Below, piece by piece: positions 24,841-34,634 of a stretch of 64,000 nucleotides of DNA. This DNA is from Bordetella parapertussis (GTDB taxonomy: Bacteria; Pseudomonadota; Gammaproteobacteria; Burkholderiales; Burkholderiaceae_C). The DNA is taken from positions 3,045-67,044 of the forward strand of contig CAMDXA010000010.1 in assembly GCA_945878065.1 (NCBI GenBank). The letters run 5' to 3'. The notes below the pieces were generated by a model. That model searched no databases. It was not told where the DNA came from and saw only the letters and a list, made by a program, of their open reading frames with translations. Each line of letters begins with the position of its first letter. Within the stretch, counting starts at the first letter, position 1. A program made the translations under genes and the position numbers.

Positions 24841-26034
24841 ATGACATCGACACTGCCTGTTGCTGTGGTCGGTGCTGGCATCGGGGGGATGGCGGCGGCG
24901 TTGGCCTTGGGGCAAGCCGGGGTGAATACCCATATTTACGAGCAGTCGGCCACGTTTGAAGAAGTGGGGGCAGGCATTGGCCTCGGCCCCAACGCGGTTC
25001 GGCGGTTGGACGCATGGGGGGTGGGTCAGGCGCTGCGTGAATCCGCTTGCATGCCGCTGGCTTTGCAGGTGAGAAATGCAGATGATGCGCGTGAGCTGGG
25101 TCGCTTGCCCATGGCCGATGCATTTCAGGCGCGTTATGGGGCGCCTTATCTGACGATTCACCGCGCCGATTTACACGACAGTTTGTGGCAGTGTTTGCGT
25201 CGCCAATCCACTTGCGATTTGACAATGAACCAGCGTTTGCGTGAAGTATTGCAAACGCCGGCTGGCGTGGAACTTCACTTTGAAAATAGCGAGCTTGCCC
25301 AACAAGCGCAAGCTTTGGTAGGTGCGGATGGCTTGCACAGCCAAGTGCGTCGCACGGTATGCGGTGAACAAGCGCCAGAGGCCAGCGGTCACTGGGCCTA
25401 CCGCGCCCTGTTGCCGATGAAGGATATCCCCTTGGCTTGGCGAAAACTGCAAATGGGCATCTGGCTGGGTTCAGGTTTGCATGTGGTGCATTACCCTGTA
25501 CGAGGCGGTGAATGGCTCAATCTGGTGGTGTTGGTTGAGGCCGCCGATACGGCTGCCACCGCCGGATGGGATGTGTCTCGAACGCCAGAGCAAATCGCTG
25601 CTGATTTGCAGCGTTGTATGCAAGCGAGTTGCAATGAGCTGAAAGAACTGGTGGCCATGGTGCAGCAGTGGCGCGCCTGGTGTTTGTTTGATCGCCCGCC
25701 TGTGCGGTCAGCCGCGCAGTTGGTGCGTGGCAAAGTGGTTTTATTGGGGGATGCTGCTCACCCGATGCTGCCTTATCTGGCGCAAGGTGCAGGCATGGCG
25801 CTGGAAGATGCGGCGCAATTGGCCGCGCAATGGCAGCACGCGAGTCTGCCGCTAGAGCAACGTTTGCAAGGTTATGCGCAAGCGCGTTGGCAACGCGTGG
25901 CCAGGGTACAGCAACGCGCACGTCGCAATGGCAAGATATTCCATGCCCAAGGATGGTTAAGACTGGCGCGCAACACCGCCATGGCATTGGGGGGTGCCAA
26001 GCTCATGGACATGCCTTGGTTATACGGGGGTTGA
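24841..26034 (+). CDS. FAD-dependent monooxygenase (salicylate hydroxylase / HpxO-like)
   Basis: A 397-residue single-component flavin monooxygenase. It has the N-terminal GAGIGGMAAALALGQAG dinucleotide fold, a middle GADGLHSQVRR, and the GDAAHPMLPYLAQGAGMALEDA motif near residue 310. The ATG at 24841 with AAGAGGT upstream is preferred. Relatives act on salicylate, 3-hydroxybenzoate, nicotinate derivatives or urate (HpxO). Since PuuD is present, a second urate hydroxylase would be redundant; the substrate is left open. It is the last gene of the Rieske/deaminase unit and convergent with argF. Confidence 0.82.
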   Translation: MTSTLPVAVVGAGIGGMAAALALGQAGVNTHIYEQSATFEEVGAGIGLGPNAVRRLDAWGVGQALRESACMPLALQVRNADDARELGRLPMADAFQARYGAPYLTIHRADLHDSLWQCLRRQSTCDLTMNQRLREVLQTPAGVELHFENSELAQQAQALVGADGLHSQVRRTVCGEQAPEASGHWAYRALLPMKDIPLAWRKLQMGIWLGSGLHVVHYPVRGGEWLNLVVLVEAADTAATAGWDVSRTPEQIAADLQRCMQASCNELKELVAMVQQWRAWCLFDRPPVRSAAQLVRGKVVLLGDAAHPMLPYLAQGAGMALEDAAQLAAQWQHASLPLEQRLQGYAQARWQRVARVQQRARRNGKIFHAQGWLRLARNTAMALGGAKLMDMPWLYGG

Positions 26035-26056
26035 TACAAGCCCGGCATGCATGTAT

Positions 26057-26998
26057 TTACAAACGACCTAACAGCAAAAATTCCATCAGAGCTTTTTGTA
26101 CATGCATGCGGTTTTCGGCTTCGTCCCACACCACCGATTGCGCACCATCAATCACGGAAGCTTGGACTTCTTCGCCGCGGTGTGCTGGCAAGCAATGCAT
26201 GAACAAAGCCTCAGGCTTGGCCACAGACATCATGGTTTCATCCACACACCAAGCCGCGAATGCTTGACGACGGGCTTCGTTTTCAGCTTCATAGCCCATG
26301 CTCGTCCAGACATCGGTGGTGACCAGGTCGGCACCTTTGCAGGCTTGTAGCGGGTCAGCAAATACTTTGAAACACGCGGACTCAGTGATGCCCGCCACGC
26401 TGGGGTTGACTTCGTAGCCGCCGGGCGTGCTGACATGCACAGTGAAGCCCAGGAGTTGTGCCGCTTGCAGCCAAGTGTTGGCCATGTTGTTGCCGTCCCC
26501 CACCCAAGCCACGACCTTGCCTTTGAGGCATTGCAACGCTTGCTTCACATCGCCGCGGTGTTCGATGAATGTGAACAAGTCAGCCATGATCTGACAGGGG
26601 TGAAATTCGTTGGTGAGACCATTGATGACCGGCACGCGCGAATTGGCTGCAAACCGTTCGATCTTGGTTTGTTCATAGGTACGGATCATCACCAGATCGA
26701 CCATGCGGCTGATGACTTTGGCCGAGTCTTCAATCGGTTCTGCGCGGCCAAGTTGGCTGTCACTTGTGGTCAAGTGAACCACAGCGCCGCCCATTTGGTA
26801 CATGCCGGCTTCAAAACTGATGCGCGTGCGGGTGGAGGCCTTTTCAAAAATCATGGCCAAGGTGCGGTCTATCAGTGGTTGGTGCTTGTCGTAGGTTTTG
26901 AATTTATGTTTGATGAATGCGGCGCGCGAAAACAAATACGCGTAGTCATCTGCTGTCAGGTCTTTGAACTGCAAATAATGGGTCAGGGCTTGGGTCAT
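26057..26998 (-). CDS. argF: Ornithine carbamoyltransferase
   Basis: A 313-residue enzyme that makes citrulline from ornithine and carbamoyl phosphate. The carbamoyl phosphate loop STRTRISFE, the HPCQIMADL motif and the C-terminal HCLPAHRGEEV are all present, as is the ornithine-side SMG loop (WTSMGYE). Length is normal for the anabolic enzyme. Its ATG is one base after the argD stop, so argD-argF form an operon read from the right. Convergent with the flavin monooxygenase gene. Confidence 0.97.
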   Translation of the reverse strand: MTQALTHYLQFKDLTADDYAYLFSRAAFIKHKFKTYDKHQPLIDRTLAMIFEKASTRTRISFEAGMYQMGGAVVHLTTSDSQLGRAEPIEDSAKVISRMVDLVMIRTYEQTKIERFAANSRVPVINGLTNEFHPCQIMADLFTFIEHRGDVKQALQCLKGKVVAWVGDGNNMANTWLQAAQLLGFTVHVSTPGGYEVNPSVAGITESACFKVFADPLQACKGADLVTTDVWTSMGYEAENEARRQAFAAWCVDETMMSVAKPEALFMHCLPAHRGEEVQASVIDGAQSVVWDEAENRMHVQKALMEFLLLGRL

Positions 26999-26999
26999 G

Positions 27000-28202
27000 T
27001 CAGGCCTTGGCGGTGGTCGCTAAAAATTGTTTCACCAGCGGCACCAACAGGGCCACCACTTCATCGGCTTCATGCGCAGTCATGGTCAATGCCGGCAGTA
27101 AACGAATCACGCTGTCAGCGGTGACGCTGAGCAGCAAGCCCGCTTGCAAAGCTTGGCCCATCAATGGCCCGCACGGTCTGTCTAAATCGATGCCAATCAT
27201 CAAGCCGTTGCCGCGAATTTCTTTGAACCCAGCGACAGGAGCGAGTTCGCGTTGCAGGGCATCGCGCAGATGCTTGCCGACGCGGCTGGCGTTTTCCAGC
27301 AAACCGTCTTCTTCCATGATGCGCAGTGTTTCCAGACCGGCACGCATGGCCAACGGGTTGCCGCCAAACGTGGTGCCGTGGTTACCCGGTTGAAAAATGC
27401 GGGCAGCTTTGGGGCCCGCCACCACAGCGCCAATCGGCACACCTGAACCCAGGCCCTTGGCCAAGGGCATGACATCGGCTTGAATACCGGCCCATTGGTG
27501 GGCAAACCATTTGCCGGTGCGGCCTATGCCGCATTGCACTTCGTCAATCATCAGCAACCAATCGCGCTTGTCGCATAACTGTCGTACCGCGTGCAAATAG
27601 TCGGTGCGCATGGGGTTGATGCCGCCTTCGCCTTGTATGGTCTCAAAAAATACCGCCACTACGTTGGGGTTGCCTGCCGTGGCTTGTTCAATGGCTTGGA
27701 TATCGTTGAGCGGCACCCTGATGAAGCCCTCTACCAACGGGCCAAAACCTTGTTGAATTTTTGCATTGCCCGTAGCGCTGAGCGTGGCAATACTGCGGCC
27801 GTGAAAAGCTTTTTCATAGACCACAATTTCCGGGCGTTCAATGCCTTTGTCGTGGCCGAATTTGCGTGCCATCTTGAGCGCGGCTTCGTTGGCTTCCAGC
27901 CCGGAGTTGCAAAAGAACACGTTGCTCATGCCGGATAGCGCCACCAACTTGTCAGCGAGCTGCTGCTGCAAAGGGATGTGGTAATAGTTGCAGCTGTGCA
28001 TGATTTTGCTGATCTGGTCTTGCAAGGCCGGCACGAGTTTGGGGTGGTTGTGTCCCAAGGTGTTGACCGCGATGCCAGACAGTGCATCGAGATAGCGTTT
28101 ACCGTCGGTATCCCACACATAGACACCTCGTCCGTGCGACACCGTCATGGGCAGACGGCCATAGGTGTTCATCAAATGGGCAGCAGGATCGGCGGTGGTC
28201 AT
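27000..28202 (-). CDS. argD: Acetylornithine aminotransferase
   Basis: A 400-residue class III PLP aminotransferase that converts N-acetylglutamate semialdehyde to N-acetylornithine (and often succinyldiaminopimelate). Marks are SGIAVNTLGHNHPKLV, FFCNSGLEANEAALKMARK, IDEVQCGIGRTGKWFA and the PLP-lysine in MPLAKGLGSGVPIGA. The AHLMNTYGRLPMTVSHGRG N-terminus is typical. It is the first gene of the argD-argF pair; the rpsT terminator lies just upstream. Confidence 0.95.
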   Translation of the reverse strand: MTTADPAAHLMNTYGRLPMTVSHGRGVYVWDTDGKRYLDALSGIAVNTLGHNHPKLVPALQDQISKIMHSCNYYHIPLQQQLADKLVALSGMSNVFFCNSGLEANEAALKMARKFGHDKGIERPEIVVYEKAFHGRSIATLSATGNAKIQQGFGPLVEGFIRVPLNDIQAIEQATAGNPNVVAVFFETIQGEGGINPMRTDYLHAVRQLCDKRDWLLMIDEVQCGIGRTGKWFAHQWAGIQADVMPLAKGLGSGVPIGAVVAGPKAARIFQPGNHGTTFGGNPLAMRAGLETLRIMEEDGLLENASRVGKHLRDALQRELAPVAGFKEIRGNGLMIGIDLDRPCGPLMGQALQAGLLLSVTADSVIRLLPALTMTAHEADEVVALLVPLVKQFLATTAKA

Positions 28203-28292
28203 GGGAACCTCTGGGTGTGGCAGAAAAGAAATCGGCCCAAAAGCCAGAAAGACTTGGAGCCGAAGAAGAAGATTCTAGGCGTGTCGCCCATG

Positions 28293-28317
28293 AAAAAACC
28301 GCCCCGAAGGGCGGTTT
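28293..28317 (-). terminator. Rho-independent terminator of rpsT
   Basis: A 9-base stem AAACCGCCC (28296-28304) with GGGCGGTTT (28309-28317) and loop CGAA as read on the plus strand. On the minus strand, the direction of rpsT, it is followed by six T residues (A-run at 28293-28298). It separates rpsT from argD. Confidence 0.9.
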
Positions 28318-28393
28318 CTCATTTTTTTGCCAACAGCGCACCGGTTTCAAACGGCGGCCTGATTGCGTCAGGCCGGGCTGGGTGCCTGAATCG

Positions 28394-28693
28394 TCAGGCG
28401 GCGAGTGCCAAGTGCTTCACCTTGGCGGCCAAGCGGCTCTTGTCACGAGCGGCCTTGTTTTTGTGGAAGATGCGCTTGTCGGCGATGATGTCCACCACGG
28501 ATTGCATCTTGCCGAAGAGTTCGGCGGCTTTGACTTTGTCGCCGGCTTGCACGGCTTTTTCGACATTCTTCACCGCGGTGCGGTATTTGGAGCGCAACGA
28601 GCTGTTCGCTTCGTTGAGTTTCACGTCCTGACGGGCGCGTTTGCGGCCTGATGCCAGGCGCGGGTTCTTTTTCTTGGGTTTGGCTGAAGCCAT
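28394..28693 (-). CDS. rpsT: 30S ribosomal protein S20
   Basis: A 99-residue highly basic 16S rRNA-binding protein. The start [20 protein letters not shown] at ATG 28693 is the family N-terminus, with AAAGGAAC upstream on the minus strand; the open frame extends 21 codons upstream but is not used. Features such as [17 protein letters not shown] and [17 protein letters not shown] confirm it. Monocistronic, divergent from murJ, with its own terminator downstream. Confidence 0.97.
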   Translation of the reverse strand: MASAKPKKKNPRLASGRKRARQDVKLNEANSSLRSKYRTAVKNVEKAVQAGDKVKAAELFGKMQSVVDIIADKRIFHKNKAARDKSRLAAKVKHLALAA

Positions 28694-28738
28694 GGTTGTT
28701 CCTTTGGGTGTCTGAGGATGATGCTGGCAAAGCCGACG

Positions 28739-28744
28739 ATTGTA
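28739..28744 (-). promoter_or_regulatory. Extended -10 promoter element of rpsT
   Basis: On the minus strand the sequence reads TTTTGCTACAAT, an extended -10 (TG-N-TACAAT) about 45 bases upstream of the rpsT start codon. No good -35 is visible at the usual distance, as is common with an extended -10. Confidence 0.5.
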
Positions 28745-28792
28745 GCAAAACAGCATGCCCTGGCCGTGAGACGGGCGGCTACACTCCGACAG

Positions 28793-30370
28793 GTGAGCTT
28801 GTTCAAGTCTGCCTCTACCGTTTCTTTGTTGACCTTGGTGTCGCGCATCACCGGGTTTGCCCGTGAGACTTTGATTGCCGTGTTGTTTGGGGCCAGCGCC
28901 TTGACCGATGCTTTCAATGTGGCGTTTCGCATCCCCAATTTATTTCGCCGCCTGTTCGCGGAAGGTGCGTTCAGTCAGGCATTTGTTCCCGTGCTGGCTG
29001 CCACCCGGGCCGAAAAGGGCGATGAAGCCACCCGATTGTTGGTAGACCAGGTGGCTACCTTGCTGGCTTGGGCGGTACTGTTGACAAGCATATTGGGCGT
29101 TCTGGCAGCACCCGGTTTGGTCTGGTTGATGGCCAGCGGCTTGCGCCAAACCCCTCAGGGTTTGCAAACCGCGGTCAATTTGACGGGGATCATGTTTCCC
29201 TATATTGCCTTCATGTCGATGGTGGCTTTGTCGGCAGGTGTGCTCAACACTTGGAGGCGCTTTGCCGTGCCTGCGGCCACGCCGGTGGTGCTCAATGTCT
29301 GCATGATTGCCAGCGCTTGGCTGGGCGCGCCGTGGTTGGCCAGTCGCGGCATTGAGCCGATTTACAGCTTGGCGATCGGGGTCATGCTCGGTGGCGTGCT
29401 GCAACTGGCGATACAAATTCCTGCCTTGCGCCAATTGGGCTTGTTGCCGCATATCAGCGTGTCGCCCACAAAAATTCGCGATGCTTTGCAAGATGCCGGA
29501 ACCCGCAAGATGTTGGCCATGATGGGACCGGCGCTGTTGGGCGTGGGTGTGGCGCAGTTGTCCTTGGTGATCAATACCCAAATTGCTTCGCACCTGACCC
29601 CGGGCAGTGTCAGTTGGATCAGTTACGCCGACCGGTTGATGGAGTTCCCCATTGCGCTGCTGGGCGTGGCCTTGGGTGTGGTGTTGATGCCGCAATTGGC
29701 AGCGGCCAAGGCGGCCAGTGACAGTCAGCGCTACAGCGCCATGCTGGACTGGGGCTTGCGCCTGGTGTGGGTGCTGGCCTTGCCGTGCGGCGTCGCTTTG
29801 TTGGTGTTTGCCGGGCCATTGGTGTCTGTGCTTTACCACTACGGTGCATTTACCGCGCATGATGTGCAGCAAACCAGCTTGGCCCTGACCGGCTATGGCG
29901 TGGGTTTGCTGGGACTGGTCGCTATCAAGGTACTGGCCCCAGGTTTTTATGCCAACCAAGACACCCGCACCCCGGTACGCATCGCGGTCATGGTGCTGGT
30001 GTTCACGCAGGTGATGAACCTGCTGTTGGTGCCTTATTTCGCCCATGCTGCCCTGACTTTATCCATCGCTTTGGGCGCCTTGGTCAATGCCCTGAGTCTG
30101 CTGATCGGCTTGCGCCGACAAGGCCAATACCAACCTTTACCGGGTTGGGGCCGTTTGCTGTTGCAGGTTTTGTTAGCTACTGGGGTGCTGGGAGCCGGTT
30201 TGTATGGGCTGGCCCAGCATGTGGACTGGGTGGGTATGCGTTCAGAACCGTGGCAGCGCATCGGTCTCATGGCGCTGGTGTTGGCAGGATCGTTTGTGGT
30301 GTATTTCACTACGCTTAGGGTTATTGGGGTGGATCTACGTGCACTTTTACGCCGCTCGGGGCATGATTGA
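28793..30370 (+). CDS. murJ: Lipid II flippase MurJ
   Basis: A 525-residue polytopic inner-membrane protein (about 14 helices) that flips lipid II for peptidoglycan synthesis. The GTG at 28793 gives the classic start [25 protein letters not shown], and the family motifs [28 protein letters not shown] and [20 protein letters not shown] follow. The open frame extends 25 codons further upstream into the rpsT promoter and is rejected as the start. It is followed three bases later by the SirB1-family gene. Confidence 0.95.
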   Translation: MSLFKSASTVSLLTLVSRITGFARETLIAVLFGASALTDAFNVAFRIPNLFRRLFAEGAFSQAFVPVLAATRAEKGDEATRLLVDQVATLLAWAVLLTSILGVLAAPGLVWLMASGLRQTPQGLQTAVNLTGIMFPYIAFMSMVALSAGVLNTWRRFAVPAATPVVLNVCMIASAWLGAPWLASRGIEPIYSLAIGVMLGGVLQLAIQIPALRQLGLLPHISVSPTKIRDALQDAGTRKMLAMMGPALLGVGVAQLSLVINTQIASHLTPGSVSWISYADRLMEFPIALLGVALGVVLMPQLAAAKAASDSQRYSAMLDWGLRLVWVLALPCGVALLVFAGPLVSVLYHYGAFTAHDVQQTSLALTGYGVGLLGLVAIKVLAPGFYANQDTRTPVRIAVMVLVFTQVMNLLLVPYFAHAALTLSIALGALVNALSLLIGLRRQGQYQPLPGWGRLLLQVLLATGVLGAGLYGLAQHVDWVGMRSEPWQRIGLMALVLAGSFVVYFTTLRVIGVDLRALLRRSGHD

Positions 30371-30373
30371 GCC

Positions 30374-31087
30374 ATGGACTACAAGTTGCAACTCCCTTCG
30401 GCATTGGATTACTTCACCACGCTGGTGCAAAGCGATGATGAATTTCCTTTGATGGAAACCGCGGTCAGCATTGCCCAAGACGAATTCCCCAAAATGGACA
30501 TACAGCAAGTGCTGGACGAGGTGGACGTGCTGTCTGCCAAACTCAAGCGTCGCCTCTTACCACAGGCTGATGTGCTGGACAAATTACGGGAACTCAACCG
30601 GTTTTTTTATGAAGACATGCGCTTTGCTGGCAATGTCAACCATTACGACGATCCGCACAACAGCTTTTTAAATGTGGTCCTGAGCAAGCGCCAGGGCATC
30701 CCCATCAGCCTCGCGGTGCTGTGGCTAGAGTTGGGACAAAGCCTGGGACTCAAGGTCAATGGTGTGAGTTTCCCTGGCCATTTTTTGGTCAAACTCGATT
30801 TAAGTTTTCCGCAAGAGGGCCATGTGGTGATTGACCCATTCACCGGGGAGTCGCTCAGCCGCGAGGACTTGGCCGAACGCTTGATCCCTTGGTTGCCGGG
30901 CGCCAAGTTGGGCAAGCCCCAGGCTATTTCCGACGAGGCACTGGCATTTCATTTGCAACCCGCTGAACCGCGCCAAATCATTGCGCGCATGTTGCGCAAT
31001 TTGCACGAGATTTACCGCCGCCAAGACGATCAAGAGCGCTTGGCCAAAGTCCGCGCCAGGTTGGCGGTGTTGTTGCCCGAAGATTAA
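30374..31087 (+). CDS. SirB1-family protein (transglutaminase-like fold)
   Basis: A 237-residue soluble protein of the SirB1/YchA family. Recognisable blocks are [43 protein letters not shown] and [12 protein letters not shown], followed by a TPR-like C-terminal segment ([23 protein letters not shown]). The biochemical role is not established. It starts three bases after murJ, so it is likely co-transcribed, and its last four bases overlap the end of the convergent purM. Confidence 0.88.
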   Translation: MDYKLQLPSALDYFTTLVQSDDEFPLMETAVSIAQDEFPKMDIQQVLDEVDVLSAKLKRRLLPQADVLDKLRELNRFFYEDMRFAGNVNHYDDPHNSFLNVVLSKRQGIPISLAVLWLELGQSLGLKVNGVSFPGHFLVKLDLSFPQEGHVVIDPFTGESLSREDLAERLIPWLPGAKLGKPQAISDEALAFHLQPAEPRQIIARMLRNLHEIYRRQDDQERLAKVRARLAVLLPED

Positions 31088-32112
31088 TTGATCACCACTG
31101 GCGCACCATCGCCCTTGTCGGCAATCACGCCGATGCGGAAAACCTGCTCTCCTAAAGCTGTCAGCGTTTGAGCGCACGAATCCGCATGCTCAGCAGCAAT
31201 CACCACCACCATACCGATGCCATTGTTGAAGGTGCGGCACATTTCAGCGTCGTCAATGCCTGCGGTTTGCTGCAACCAGGTAAACAATTCGGTGCGCGGC
31301 CAGCTGGCGCGTTGCAAGTGAGCAGCGCAATCTTTGGGCAGCACGCGTGGGATGTTTTCGGTCAAACCGCCGCCGGTGATGTGCGCCAGCGCTTTGATCG
31401 GGTGCGCTTTGAGCGCGGCCAGCACGGATTTCACATACAAACGCGTGGGTGCCATCAGCGCATGTTTGAACACTTGGCCGTCTAGAGTCGCGGGCAAGCT
31501 GGCTACCGCGCGATCAATGCATTTGCGCACCAAACTGAATCCGTTGGAATGCACGCCGCTGGATGAAAGGCCCAGCACCATATCGCCAGGTTTCACGTCA
31601 TTACCTGTCAGGATCAGCGACTTTTCCACCACGCCGACTGCAAAACCTGCCAAGTCGTATTCACCTGCCGGGTACATGCCCGGCATTTCGGCGGTTTCTC
31701 CGCCGATCAACGCGCAACCCGACAGCTCGCAGCCTTTGGCAATACCACCGACCACGGCCGCCGCCGTGTCCACGTCGAGTTTGCCGCACGCAAAATAGTC
31801 CAGAAAAAACAGTGGCTCTGCGCCTTGCACCAGCACATCATTGACGCTCATGGCCACCAAATCGATGCCGACGGTGTCGTGCATGTTCCATTCAAACGCC
31901 AGTTTCAGCTTGGTGCCGACCCCGTCGGTGCCGCTGACCAGCACCGGTTCTTTGTAGTTTTTCGGCACCTCAAACAGCGCGCCAAAGCCGCCAATACCCG
32001 CCAACACACCGTCACGCATGGTCTTTTTGGCCAAAGGTTTGATGCGTTCAACCAAGGCGTCGCCAGCATCAATATCAACGCCGGCGTCTTTGTAGGAAAG
32101 TGGTGTGTTCAT
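31084..32112 (-). CDS. purM: Phosphoribosylformylglycinamidine cyclo-ligase
   Basis: A 342-residue AIR synthetase that closes the imidazole ring in de novo purine synthesis using ATP. The start [26 protein letters not shown] at 32112 fits the family; an earlier in-frame start adds six residues. Motifs include [68 protein letters not shown] and [17 protein letters not shown]. It is divergent from the AI-2E permease gene and overlaps the SirB1-family gene by four bases at its 3' end. Confidence 0.97.
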   Translation of the reverse strand: MNTPLSYKDAGVDIDAGDALVERIKPLAKKTMRDGVLAGIGGFGALFEVPKNYKEPVLVSGTDGVGTKLKLAFEWNMHDTVGIDLVAMSVNDVLVQGAEPLFFLDYFACGKLDVDTAAAVVGGIAKGCELSGCALIGGETAEMPGMYPAGEYDLAGFAVGVVEKSLILTGNDVKPGDMVLGLSSSGVHSNGFSLVRKCIDRAVASLPATLDGQVFKHALMAPTRLYVKSVLAALKAHPIKALAHITGGGLTENIPRVLPKDCAAHLQRASWPRTELFTWLQQTAGIDDAEMCRTFNNGIGMVVVIAAEHADSCAQTLTALGEQVFRIGVIADKGDGAPVVIN

Positions 32113-32191
32113 AAGTGGCGGGCGCTGCAAATAGGCCTTGAAGGCGGGTCGATAGAATCAGGACATTCTAAATCCGGGTACTTTTCGCCTG

Positions 32192-33262
32192 ATGTCCTCT
32201 TCTCCTGACTACCGTTTTTACGCCGCATGGTTGCTGATCGGCAGTTTGTTGTCTGCATTGCTGTGGTGGTTGGCACCGGTACTCACGCCTTTTTTGATTG
32301 CAGCAGTCATTGCCTACGTGCTGTCACCCTTGTTGCGCCGTTTGGAAAATTTATGCGGACCAACGGTACCGCGCTTTTTGCTGGTGTTGTTGTGTGAGAC
32401 CGTTTTTCTGCTGTTGCTGGTGGCATTCGTCGGTCTGATCGTGCCGGTGTTGTTCAAAGAGGCGGCGCGTTTACAAACCCAGTTGCCTGTCTTGCTGGGG
32501 CAGTTACAAGCCACGCTCGCGCCACTGCTGCATAACCTGGGCGTCGATATTCAACTCGACCCGCAGGGCATCAAAGATGTTGTGGCGGTCCAAACACAAG
32601 CCCTGTGGCACAACGGCATGGACTCGGTGCTGGCCTCATTGCGCATTGGCGGCAGTGTGGCGCTGGCGCTTGTAGGTAACTTGGTATTGATACCGGTGGC
32701 TTTGTTTTATTTGCTGAAGGACGGGCACCATTTGCTGGGACATATGCGTGAATGGTTGCCGCGCAAGGCAGAGCCTTTCGTGACTGACTTTGTCAAAGAA
32801 GCCGATGCTGTGTTGGGTCAATATGTGCGTGGGCAGTTGTTGGTCATGCTGTGCTTGTCGGTCTATTACGTGGTGGGCTTGTCATTGTTTGGCTTGTCAG
32901 TGGCGTGGCCGATTGGCATATTGACAGGCTTGGCAGTGTTTGTGCCGTATGTGGGGTTTGGCGTGGGCTTGTTGTTGGCCGCGCTTTCGGGTTTTTTGGA
33001 AATGGCGCCTATGCAAGCTGGGCTGATGTTGCTGGTCGTGTTCGGCATTGGGCAGTTGCTCGAAAGTTTTGTGTTGACCCCGCGCTTGATCGGCGAGCGC
33101 ATCGGTTTGCATCCGTTGGTGGTGATTTTTGCGTTGCTGGCATTTGGCCAGTTGCTCGGCTTTGTCGGCGTGTTGATAGCCTTGCCTGCCAGTGCAGTGT
33201 TGCTGGTGGCATTGCGTCGCTTGCGTGAGCGCTATTTCGCCAGCCGTTTGTATGCGGGCTAG
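32192..33262 (+). CDS. AI-2E family transporter / putative permease
   Basis: A 356-residue membrane protein of the PerM/TqsA family with about eight helices. The N-terminal AVIAYVLSPLLRRLE, central GNLVLIPVALFYLLKDGHHLL and C-terminal ESFVLTPRLIGERIGLHPLVVIFALLAFG blocks are typical. Substrates for most members are unknown and the name does not prove autoinducer transport. It precedes hda by six bases, an arrangement common in Burkholderiales. Confidence 0.9.
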   Translation: MSSSPDYRFYAAWLLIGSLLSALLWWLAPVLTPFLIAAVIAYVLSPLLRRLENLCGPTVPRFLLVLLCETVFLLLLVAFVGLIVPVLFKEAARLQTQLPVLLGQLQATLAPLLHNLGVDIQLDPQGIKDVVAVQTQALWHNGMDSVLASLRIGGSVALALVGNLVLIPVALFYLLKDGHHLLGHMREWLPRKAEPFVTDFVKEADAVLGQYVRGQLLVMLCLSVYYVVGLSLFGLSVAWPIGILTGLAVFVPYVGFGVGLLLAALSGFLEMAPMQAGLMLLVVFGIGQLLESFVLTPRLIGERIGLHPLVVIFALLAFGQLLGFVGVLIALPASAVLLVALRRLRERYFASRLYAG

Positions 33263-33268
33263 CCACGC

Positions 33269-33955
33269 ATGAAGCAAATCGCTTTGGACATTGGGGTGAT
33301 GGTCGGACCCAGCTTGACCAATTTCCACCCCGGACACAACGCTGCGGCGTTGTCGCACTTGGAGTTGTGGATGGCTGGGCGCACCCGGTCCCCCGTGCCC
33401 ACCTATTTGTGGGGCGACCAAGGCAGCGGTAAAACGCATTTGCTCAAAGCGGTGGCTCACCATATTGAGCAACAAGGTGCGTTTGTTGGTTGGATGGACA
33501 AGACCACCACCCAACCGGATGCGTTCAACCCGAATTGGGAGGTGCTGCTGCTGGATGATGTGCAACAGTTTTCTGCCATTCAACAACACATGGCGTTCAA
33601 TTGGTTTGTCAATGCAGCCACCCCGGGTGCCGCACGTCAACCGTGGGTGCTTGCCGCAGGCAGTGTGCCGCCGCAGGATTTACCGTTGCGCGAGGATTTG
33701 CGCACGCGTCTTGGTTGGGGCCATGTGTTTCATTTGCAATTGCTGGACGATGTCCAGCGCAAAGAAGTGTTGCTCACGCATGCCCAAGCTTTGGGTTTGC
33801 AACTCGGCGCCGATTTGCTGGACTATTTGCTCCATCGCTTCAGCCGTGATTTGGGCCATTTGATCAGCCTGCTGGAACAACTTGACCATTACGCGCTGCA
33901 AACCCAGCGTCCTTTGACCATTCCCTTGCTAAGAGCCATGCTGGATGAAACCTGA
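33269..33955 (+). CDS. hda: DnaA regulatory inactivator Hda
   Basis: A 228-residue AAA+ protein related to DnaA domain III but lacking the DNA-binding domain. It acts with the sliding clamp to stimulate ATP hydrolysis by DnaA and so prevent re-initiation of replication. Walker A GDQGSGKTHLLKA, Walker B VLLLDDVQQF and sensor region RTRLGWGHVFHLQ are visible. The N-terminal KQIALDI is a plausible clamp-binding segment. It sits between the AI-2E permease and a HAD phosphatase gene, close enough to be one operon. Confidence 0.92.
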   Translation: MKQIALDIGVMVGPSLTNFHPGHNAAALSHLELWMAGRTRSPVPTYLWGDQGSGKTHLLKAVAHHIEQQGAFVGWMDKTTTQPDAFNPNWEVLLLDDVQQFSAIQQHMAFNWFVNAATPGAARQPWVLAAGSVPPQDLPLREDLRTRLGWGHVFHLQLLDDVQRKEVLLTHAQALGLQLGADLLDYLLHRFSRDLGHLISLLEQLDHYALQTQRPLTIPLLRAMLDET

Positions 33956-33962
33956 ACCGCCG

Positions 33963-34634
33963 ATGAAGCTTGCCCTGTTTGACTTGGACCAAACCTTGCT
34001 CCCTTTGGACTCTGACCAGTCATGGGGAGAATTCACATTGCAGCTGGGCTGGGTAGATGAAGCCAGCTTTCGCCAAAGAAACAATGCTTTTTATGCCGAC
34101 TACAACGCCGGTTGCTTAGACATTCACGAGTATGTGCGGTTCGCCACGCGCAGCATGCGCGAGCGCGGCATGGAAGAAGCGCAGGCAGCGCATCAATTGT
34201 TCATGCAAAAAGTGATTCAACCCGCCATCAAGCCCGTTGCGCTGGAACTGGTGGCGCAGCACCGTGCCAAGGGTGAAACTTTGGTCATGGTGACTGCCAC
34301 CAATGAATTTGTCACAGGTCCGATTGCCAAGGCGTTCGGCATGGATGTGTTGCTCGCGGTGGAGCTCGAGCGCGACGCCAACGGCCATTTCACCGGCGAG
34401 ATTGCGGGCGTGCCCAGTTTGCGCGAAGGCAAAGTGACACGCGTGAGCGAATGGTTAACCAAGCAGGGCTTGGACTGGCCGCAAGTGCAAGCCACGTTTT
34501 ACAGCGACTCAACCAACGATTTACCTCTGTTGGAAAAGGTGCAGGTACCGGTGGTCACCAACCCCAGTCCGGCATTGCGACAAATCGCCCAACAGCGGTC
34601 ATGGCGTATCCTCGACCTTTTCGGGCACCCATGA
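33963..34634 (+). CDS. HAD-IB family phosphatase
   Basis: A 223-residue haloacid dehalogenase hydrolase of subfamily IB (SerB-like). The nucleophile motif is FDLDQTLLPLDSD at residues 5-17, motif II is VMVTATNEF, and motif III/IV is FYSDSTNDLPLLEKV. The substrate is unknown; relatives include phosphoserine and histidinol phosphatases. The ATG at 33963 fits related proteins; an ATG at 33945, overlapping the hda stop, is an alternative. Its TGA overlaps the pcnB ATG (ATGA). Confidence 0.88.
   Translation: MKLALFDLDQTLLPLDSDQSWGEFTLQLGWVDEASFRQRNNAFYADYNAGCLDIHEYVRFATRSMRERGMEEAQAAHQLFMQKVIQPAIKPVALELVAQHRAKGETLVMVTATNEFVTGPIAKAFGMDVLLAVELERDANGHFTGEIAGVPSLREGKVTRVSEWLTKQGLDWPQVQATFYSDSTNDLPLLEKVQVPVVTNPSPALRQIAQQRSWRILDLFGHP

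Noticed and set aside
24049-25161. A 370-codon open frame on the minus strand opposite the adenine/adenosine deaminase and flavin monooxygenase genes.
   Set aside because: It is antisense to two well-supported genes, its translation has no recognisable fold, and similar long antisense frames occur opposite murJ and the DEAD-box helicase, as expected from codon bias in this genome.
28940-30046. A 368-codon antisense frame opposite murJ, rich in H, Q and G.
   Set aside because: Composition is that of a shadow frame and the plus strand is clearly murJ.
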